Made by a program: the position numbers and the translations under genes
Shown here: piece after piece, positions 56,921 through 64,000 of the stretch
Layout: every line of letters starts with the position of its first letter
Position numbering within the stretch: the stretch's first letter is position 1
The notes under the pieces: model-generated
What the model was told of the DNA's origin: nothing
What the model saw: the letters and a program-made list of their open reading frames with translations, nothing else
The model's database searches: none
DNA from: Zygaena filipendulae
Lineage: Eukaryota; Arthropoda; Insecta; Lepidoptera; Zygaenidae
DNA length: 64,000 nt
Direction: 5' to 3'
Assembly (NCBI GenBank): GCA_907165275.2
Contig: OU015664.1
Span: 3,992,001 to 4,056,000, forward strand

Positions 56921-57494
56921 TAAAAAAAGAATTGTTTTATTTTACATTCAAACTGAAAATGTATGCAATTTAAATACCTACATAGTTTGCTTCTAAATTA
57001 AACAAGTTGCGTCGTCGGTAGGAACGAAAGTGCATCGCGTCTTGCACATTCAGAGCACATTGTTTCAATCTCTTCAATCTTTGATTGGTGAAGTAAGATT
57101 AAAATGTTGTCAACAATGCATTTTGTTTTCCAACTACCTATAGTCAGTGTTCATTCTCCAGCTAGTTTATGAATTTACCTACTCGTTAAATAGATTTTTG
57201 TTGATCCTAGTATCCTTCTAATACTGGGTGAAAAGTGAAGATCCTCCTTGATTCATAAAGCCACATAAAGGTAATATAACCGAATATAATATTTAATAGG
57301 TAAATCATATGCGGTCCAGCAGGAATACCCACATTGGCTTAAGTGGCCCTTGGTCATCTTGGCCAAAAATGCCAATAGGTCCACAGGTCATGCGTTTACA
57401 ATTTTGTTTATGTATCAGTTTTTAATATTCGACCTGTGAAGTCGTAACATTATTTACTTTTATAATTTTCCTTTCTAAGCTGGTTCGATTAACC

Positions 57495-57665
57495 CTTACT
57501 ATAAAACTGAAAGTGAGTTTGTTTATTTATGTTTGTTTGTTACGCTTTCACGCCTGAACGGCTCAACGGATCATCATGAAATTTTGCATACACGTTTTCA
57601 GGGATACAGAGAAGGACATAAGGCACTTTTTATCCCGGAATTCTCGCGGTAACTCCGAAATTAGT
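57495..57665 (+). mobile_element. Helitron-like element, 3' truncated
   Basis: CTTACTATAAAACTGAAAGT start, CGCTTTCACGCCTGAACGGC, ATCATGAAATTTTGCATACAC and TTTATCCCGGAATTCTCGCGG; ends before the CTAG stem. A reversed fragment lies at 57966-58080 (CTAGCTGTCCCCTGAGGTTT). Confidence 0.62.
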
Positions 57666-58079
57666 CTAGGAAAGTCTGTTTGTTTATGCATAAATCTATT
57701 TTTATAATGAAACTATAATCTGGGTTAGTTTTTTGTGATAAATTGAGATTTCTAAATAAATAAAGTAACAATATGAAAACTTTATCACACAGCCAAAGAG
57801 ACCAAAGGTGCTGTCAAAAATAAAATAAATCATTAGGATTATCTATTCTGCACCATGGATAATAGAAAATAGTTACATTATTGTTTACTTTATAAACGTA
57901 AATAACTATATCTGCATCTATTTTAGTCGAATTAATAAATCGCTTCCAATTTTATTATCAGTACTAGCTGTCCCCTGAGGTTTAAACCACGGTAATTTCG
58001 GAGTTTCGTTCAGTAGTTTTTGAGTTTATCGCGAACAGACAGTCAGACGCGGCTGAGGTCTTTGTTTTATAATATCTTA

Positions 58080-58657
58080 GGATTAGATAAGATTACCTAC
58101 CTACCTATGTTACGAAAATATAAAATTCATCATCACAAAATATTATGTAGAATGTGGAGATTAGAATAGAAAATGTAACGGCGATCATTTAATCATCAAT
58201 TAGCGTTCGATCGTAGTTCTTGTAAAAGCTAGTTTTGTGAGTTTATTTGTAGTCACGCGTATTACGCGACTCTGCGTCTGGGCGACATCAGCTGTTCTGT
58301 TCCGATAAATGCACCAACCCGTGATCAATTACTCGTTACGCAACACTTCCGGCCTCTATTACCTCATTGTTGGGCTCACGAGCTCAGTGGCTCGCTCCCA
58401 TTCTTTCAGCTGGTACAGTGAAAGGGTCCTCCGATACACTTTTACCCTCGGCGAAGCACCCACAAGCAACGGGAGCGCAACGATGTTCGCTCTCTTATAA
58501 ATTTGGTGAAAACAACTGCATTCACACATTACGTATTCGGCGGCTGTACGAACCAGCCGTCCGATCACCGAGATCTTACATTTTGTTTCTGTCGTATAAA
58601 CTGCTCAATTATTATTGTAGTGGTGTAGTTTCGTTAACGTGACGGACATACTAATAA
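58080..58657. other. 5' flank of the Gly/Ser-rich gene
   Basis: Two TATAAA words lie upstream of the start codon, at 58496-58501 (with GCATTCAC about 20 bp downstream) and 58595-58600 (58 bp before the ATG). Either could be the core promoter; the GC content is higher than in surrounding DNA. Open frames here are chance. Confidence 0.4.
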
Positions 58658-60860
58658 ATGTACAGGATGAAATCCACGGTGAGTGTGTGCTCTGTGTTAT
58701 GAATCAAAAGAAATTTAAAGGAAGTTAAGGACAAAGTGCGCGAAAACGATAATTAAGATCTAAGGTATTAGGTTCAGGACTTTACCAACTCATTTCGTGA
58801 GTTTACATGATGGTGTGAAAATGTAACGATGTTTTAAGAAATCATTAAAAATAAATTGTTAAATTAATGTACCTACCTACTCAGTTAGATAATATAATTA
58901 TCTCTATTGGTTCTGAGCGCATTTATTAGTGCATAAAGTAAAAGCGGTGTAAAAGTGAAATTAAATTCATATTGGTGGGCTGGCCTTAATCTTGAGCACA
59001 GGCATGCGGGTTGTCATAAAACGAGGATGTACACACACACACACACACACATCAGTTAAGAACAGTTTTCGGTGTTCAAAATTTAAATAAAACCAAATTG
59101 CGAGCGAGTATACATATAAAACAAGAATACATGTTAATAAATAATAATAACTAATAATAGGTATGTGAAGAAAATCAAAGATTTCAAACAATAACTGGAA
59201 TCAAATCTTTCTTTTCTAATTTCAGGTCTTGTTTGTTACACTTTTGTGTATATCTGCAACACGGGCTGCCCAAAAAAACGCTGAAGAAGCGAAAGAGAAA
59301 AGGGAAGCCCCTTTGTCATATCAATCGCCAGGACATTCTTCGCATAGCTACCAGACGCCTTCTCTAGGCCAAGAAGACGCAAGTGCGGTTAGCATTGGCG
59401 CTGGCTACAGCGTCGGCGGAGGAAAGCCACAGTACAGCTTTGGTGGAAATGGAGCTGGTGCTGCTTTTCAAGTCCAATCCGAGGAACTACCAGCCAGCGG
59501 TCACGCAACAATTCAACTTGCACCCATAACATTGCAACCAACTCAAGGTGGTCTAGCTTCTAATGATCTATCTCAGCTCATGAGCCAGATTCAACACGGG
59601 TTAAATTCGGGAGCGTTCGCCATTCAATCCCCTGGTGGTCTTGGAGGACTTTATCAATATGGCGGTCAAGGTTTACAGTCCTATGGTGGCCAGGAACTGT
59701 CTCTACCCCAGTTCTCTTTCTCATCACCCAAATTCCAACAATATAGCCTTGCTGAACAACAACCTCAAGCGAGCGGTCCTGCTTATGCTGCCGGCACTAA
59801 GGGGTTAGGTTCTTACAGTTCAACTGGCCCAGTTTTATTCAACCCATCTAATTCTCACGCCGGTCAGTCTGCCCTGAACTTAGCTGCTTATTCTGGTCAA
59901 TCTTATGGTGATTTGGGAGCAGGAGCGTTATCTCTTGCTGGATCCGGACATACCCTTGGCAGTTCAGGTCTTTCTCTCGGTGGTTCAGGACATCCCTTTG
60001 GTGGTTCAGGACATGTACTTGGTGGTTCTGGACAGTATCTTAGTGGCTCAGGACACTCACTAGGAGGCTCTGGACATTCTCTTGGTGGTTTTGGAAATTC
60101 TCATGGTATCTCAAGCCATTTGTTTGCTGGTACAGGACATTCGCTTGGTGGCTCAGGACATTCCCTTGGAGGTTCAGGACATTCCCAAGGAGGTCATTCA
60201 CTGGGAGGGCTATCTTTGAGTGGATCTGGAAATTCTTTTGGTTCCCCATACAAAAGCCAGGGCGGTAGTTATCTTACTTCAGGCAAAGGGTCTTTTAAGC
60301 CCTCTACTTATATAGGTTCTAGTGCTCAAAGCGAATCAACCCACGGCTTATCTGGATTGGCTGGATCACCATCTTTCGGTGGTGCTCATTCCTATCCTGG
60401 AAGTTTTGGAGGTTCTTCTAGTTTTAGCGGTAGTCCTGCTAAGCATTTCGCATTATCATATACTCCGTCTAAATCAGAAGGTTTAGGATCATCTCTAGAA
60501 GGTGTAGCTGGTTTCTCAGCTGATGGACATTTATCATCCCCTGGAAGTTCATTTGGATCATCTGGCTCATTCGGAGGCGCAACCGCTAGTTACGCTGCTT
60601 CATCTCACACTCCTCAATACTACGCATCATCATCGAAACATTCATCACCTAGCTTTGGAGAAGGTAGCACATCTTACAGAGGTACTCCTTCAGGGCACAG
60701 TTCCTTAAGCTCTTTTTCATCAAGTCCTAGGTACAGTTTCAGCGGTCACAGCGGCCCTAGTGCGCGTTACAGTTCACCAAACGATTCTCACGGTGCTTAC
60801 AGTGAATCTTCATACAATACAATTAAATATAGTGAAGAGTTGAAGCCTAATAATCATTAA
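58658..60860 (+). CDS. Secreted Gly/Ser-rich repeat protein (cuticle/silk-like)
   Basis: Two exons, 58658-58678 and 59226-60860, give 551 aa (548 if the second Met, in MKST, is used). The signal peptide is split by the phase-0 intron: MKST in exon 1, VLFVTLLCISATRA in exon 2. The mature protein starts near AAQKNAEEAKEKREAP and includes a dibasic KR. It then becomes low complexity: Gly, Ser, His, Tyr and Gln dominate and there is no Cys after the signal peptide. From about residue 240 to 335 the heptad-like unit GGSGHSLGGSGHS recurs a dozen times. The C-terminal part is rich in SSP, FGGS and YAASSHT segments and ends YSEELKPNNH. Composition fits glycine-rich cuticular or eggshell/silk-associated secreted proteins. 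No chitin-binding RR consensus was seen, so the exact family is open. A mariner remnant lies in the 3'UTR. Confidence 0.85.
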
Positions 60861-60895
60861 ATCTTACCAAGTCTGTTAGTATAAGGACGTAAAAT

Positions 60896-60901
60896 AATAA
60901 A
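60896..60901 (+). terminator. Poly(A) signal at a transposon junction
   Basis: AATAAA spans the left border of the mariner remnant: AATA from the host plus target TA, and AA from the element end AAGGGTC. It lies 36 bases after the stop codon. The reconstructed empty site (host flanks joined at TA) lacks AATAAA. Further AATAAA words occur at about 61377 and 61898. Confidence 0.5.
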
Positions 60902-61460
60902 GGGTCTTTCAATAGGGACGGGTCGATGTTGGCAGCCTGTGGCGGCCATGTTGTTTTAACGTCGTCTTTCTAACCTATATTTTTTTATTCAGTTAGTAAT
61001 GCCAAATCACCATGGCAAGTTACACGGTTGAGCAACACGTCCAAATGTTAAAAATGTATTACCAAAATGAGTGTTCGTTAGTGCAAACGTTACGTGCATT
61101 GCGCCCATTTTACGGCAGACGGTGAGAGATCCTGCGACTTATCACCTTTAGACTTTTTTTTGTGGGGTTTTCTTAAGTCGCAGGTCTATACCAATAAGCC
61201 ACAATCGACCGATGCCCTTAAAGTCAACATAGCTCAGGCTATCGCTGAAATTCAACCCGAACTATGCGGCAGAGTTGTTGAACATTGGACAACTCGAATT
61301 CGTGCCACCGTGAGAGCCGCGGCGGACATTTAAACGATGTGATTTTCCACACATAATGGCATATATAGCTCTTTCAAATAAAAAAAAAAATCGTTAAAAT
61401 CTCACACACGGCCTTTTTTATTTCATGTCAAAATCGACCCGTCCTTATTGAAAGACCCTT
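60900..61460 (+). mobile_element. mariner/Tc1-type deletion derivative
   Basis: Inverted ends AAGGGTCTTTCAATA.GGACGGGTCGA sit between TA at 60898-60899 and 61461-61462. A frame from 61013 encodes the N-terminal helix-turn-helix segment (MASYTVEQHVQMLKMYYQNE...ALRPFYGRR) and stops. A second frame (61115-61333) encodes the last part of a DDE transposase, with 'LSPLDFFLWGFLKSQVY' carrying the final catalytic Asp. The central catalytic domain, roughly 700 bp, is missing. Dead, but recognisable. Confidence 0.85.
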
Positions 61461-61462
61461 TA

Positions 61463-62052
61463 TTAAGTGTAAGCTTAGAGTTGTCAGCTGATGTAGACTA
61501 CAGACCTAACCGTAAGGCCGTGGTCCAGTTGTTATATGGGTGTGTCTATGTAGCGAAAGTGTGGTATTATTTATTTGTGTATGTTTCCTAATCCGTTGCC
61601 AGTCTCCAAAGCGTTTTTGATACTCGTCGGAATGCTTTCTTTTTGCCGACTGCATAATTTTGTATTTTACAATCATCTCGCGTCAGCTCTTAGAACCAGT
61701 TTCATCCCAGTAAAAGTGATATGAGATGTTATCGGAACACGTAATACTTGTGTCTAAGAAAACATGTATTTTTTGCATAATAATATGAATCACGAACACG
61801 CCGTGGATTTGTAAATATCATAAGCGCTAAGTTTTTTTTTTATTATTATTTATTGTTACTCGTAGTAAATACATAGTATAATGTTGTTATTGTTTATAAT
61901 AAAAAATATGTGATTAACCCATGCTTTTCTGAAATAGTCACCTTCCTACTTTATCTATAATTTCTTCCAAATAGATAATTTGTAAAATGGTCGTGTCGGC
62001 CCGTTTTTATGTGAAGTACAGAAATATCTATCATCTATCTTTCTTCTGTCTA
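61463..62052. other. Downstream of the Gly/Ser-rich gene, nothing recognised
   Basis: Probably includes displaced 3'UTR of the upstream gene, with AATAAA near 61898. TCTA microsatellite at 62040-62060. No gene supported. Confidence 0.4.
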
Positions 62053-62373
62053 TCTATCTATAATAATATCTATACTATCATAAAAGAGTAGAATCCGCGA
62101 TTCTGTACATTGAATATTTTTACCTAAAATTGAGAGGGGCGATAAAAGAAGAGTAACCAAACCCAAAAAAAAGTTTTTAAAATTCTTTTCTGTCTGTCTG
62201 TCTGTTCGCGATAATCTCCGAATCTACTGAACGGATTGTCATGCGGTTTTCACAGGTAGATTAAGCTTAGCCTGGAGCTACATATAGGCTTTGTTTCATT
62301 CAAATCGGATGTCGGGGAAAAAGTGGTTACATAAAAACTTTTCACGCGGGTGAAACCGCGGAGCACAGCTAGT
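62053..62373 (+). mobile_element. Helitron-like element, diverged subfamily
   Basis: TCTGTCTGTCTGTCTGTTCGCG, TACTGAACGGATTGTCATGCGG, and the end TTTTCACGCGGGTGAAACCGCGGAGCACAGCTAG before T: a clear stem and CTAG terminus. The 5' end is approximate. Confidence 0.65.
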
Positions 62374-64000
62374 ATTTTAATAAAAGACGACAATCATGTT
62401 GATAGCCTGTGGTATAAGTATGCCTCTTGGGTAAAAGAGCACTTTTTCATAGGTAATTATGCGTTTCTGAAGGAGCTTCTTAAGAAACCATCTAATAAAG
62501 GTCTATTCCAGCAGCCTCACTTAACAGTTGCCATTTCAGGCTAGACTTGTTAACAATCTTTTACCACACCATCACTTAACATCACGTGAGCTGTGGTCAA
62601 AAGTATCCACTGTTAACCGTGAAAAAACATACGACTGTCAAAATATATAGACCCCCTCGTTTTTTGAAGTCGGTTAAAAATAATACAAAATATGTCGCTC
62701 TTGTAAGACTCTTATGAACGAGTGATGTGTTTATTAGATGGTACATCTAAAAGGACTTCTCATTTCTGAAATGATCTTTTTATTGAAAGGGATTTGCATG
62801 ATTGATTCCATGAAGATGTCACTCTTTATTAAAAAGACTTAAAAAGAGGTCTTCCTTCCACTCTGTCACAGTTTTCGCTGTTTATTATGCTCATGTAGAG
62901 TCCTTGTTGTAGATACTCGAACTTGCCCTTAAAATTTTCTTCTATAATGAGATTAATCGGTGATCTAGTATTTTCGATATAAATAACAATACTTAGTTGT
63001 TTTATTAAAAGTACCCACCAGGCAAAAAGTTTGTTAGAATTTCTTGTTACAAAAGACCGATCTTTAATTGCACAGTTATATAATTTTAACACGCGCTTGG
63101 TCCAGTAATGAAGTCATAATGACTCACAGTAACAGTAGGATACCTACATCACGCATAAATTTCTCATGTAAGACATATTAGGATGTTACGTATGTTATTT
63201 ATGAGGCAGATATACCTAAGAATAATCTATTTCCAGTCCGGTAAAGTCAACACCAAAACTACAGTGACAAATAAAGTATCTACAGTAAAAACTCTACCAA
63301 AATTAAGAAAGCAAACTATACCTATAGTCTTTTTTGACCGAATTGTGATATCTATAGCGGCTAATAAAAATTAACTAAATTAAAATTGCGTTTGAAAATA
63401 TTAAAAAAACATATAATACTTACCTATATTTTATAAGTTTCACTTCCGGCGCTTGTGCGTACTTATAAGTGCACATTAGAACGCGTACAAGTATTATTTT
63501 ATTGTATATGTATAAACTACTTTATCACCGTTTTTTAACCTGTGATGCTGATCTTACATTCTGCCTACGCACTGTCCTGTCGCTCGTAACCGTTACGTGT
63601 TCGAAAGTAGCAGGCCTACATAATCATCAAAAAATAATAGTTAATTATAACAGATACTTCATTAAGGTAACAACTGACTTGAAATTTCAAATACCTACAC
63701 TTCTTGTGTTCTCTTGTTGAAAATTTCTTAAAAACATTATTTCTTGTAGTAAGGGGAATTTTTATTTTGAGTGGTTGAGGAAATAAAAAAATTATATTTG
63801 AAAATTGGCCGTGATTAGAACAATAGGTACGTGACACTTCACAGCAGCTTATATGTGTCGTATTATTTCATATACCTAAACGTAATCTACTAGGTATTTT
63901 CTTCTGTTTTATTTAGTTTTTTGTTACCATCGATAGGAAAAGAAAACAAAGGAATATAAAAAAAAAACTACTTATTATTTAGCAATGGATACCATTAAAT
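62374..64000. other. Intergenic to the right edge, no gene recognised
   Basis: A segment at 62460-62540 (...TCTATTCCAGCAGCCTCACTTAA) resembles 40003-40025 and is probably a repeat. Open frames at 62350-62544 and 63469-63720 have no family resemblance. No splice-consistent exons were found. Confidence 0.4.

Overview
The window looks like a lepidopteran (moth or butterfly) chromosome. Five multi-exon genes have GT-AG introns whose reading phases close exactly. The DNA between them is AT-rich and full of GTAG/CTAC microsatellites, short Helitron-like elements ending in CTAG, hAT-like elements with 8-bp target duplications, and small inverted-repeat elements. No bacterial operon features, rRNA, convincing tRNA or CRISPR array was seen. 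All assignments come from reading the sequence by eye and from remembered family features; no search was run.

Layout: (1) 1863-11484, minus: the N-terminal 2365 codons of a very large AT-hook chromatin protein, probably the SAYP / enhancer of yellow 3 (PHF10-like) subunit of the PBAP remodeller. It runs off the left edge. (2) 11485-17712: a repeat-rich gap with two abutting Helitron-like copies and a 3-kb hAT element. (3) 17713-23434, plus: a complete NAA20 (catalytic subunit of NatB), with a nested Helitron/8-bp-TSD element in intron 2 and two fold-back hairpins in intron 3. (4) 24262-28203, minus: a complete crooked neck/CRNKL1 splicing factor, convergent with NAA20. (5) 28528-29592: a hAT element with ATCGATT-rich ends. 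(6) 31396-34984, plus: a protein-only RNase P (PRORP/MRPP3). (7) 35319-39752, plus: an unrecognised but well supported 248-aa, five-exon gene. (8) 43999-46029, plus: a 76-aa secreted Val/Gly/Pro-rich peptide. (9) 58658-60860, plus: a 551-aa secreted Gly/Ser-rich repeat protein, cuticle- or silk-like, with a mariner remnant in its 3'UTR. The stretch 46-58 kb has no recognisable gene.

Four genes serve basic RNA or protein processing (chromatin remodelling, N-terminal acetylation, pre-mRNA splicing, mitochondrial tRNA 5' processing) and two encode secreted structural-type proteins. They do not form a single pathway.

The most unusual signal is a set of three ultrashort insertions of 18, 33 and 35 bp. 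They consist of little more than transposon termini, yet each sits between perfect 8-bp direct repeats (15907-15940, 30243-30291, 16754-16804). The 35-bp one is exactly two copies of the 16-bp end of the 2.8-kb element at 19194-22015. The 18-bp one matches one end of the 33-bp one. They look like a terminal-only class of transposition product that standard repeat annotation would miss.
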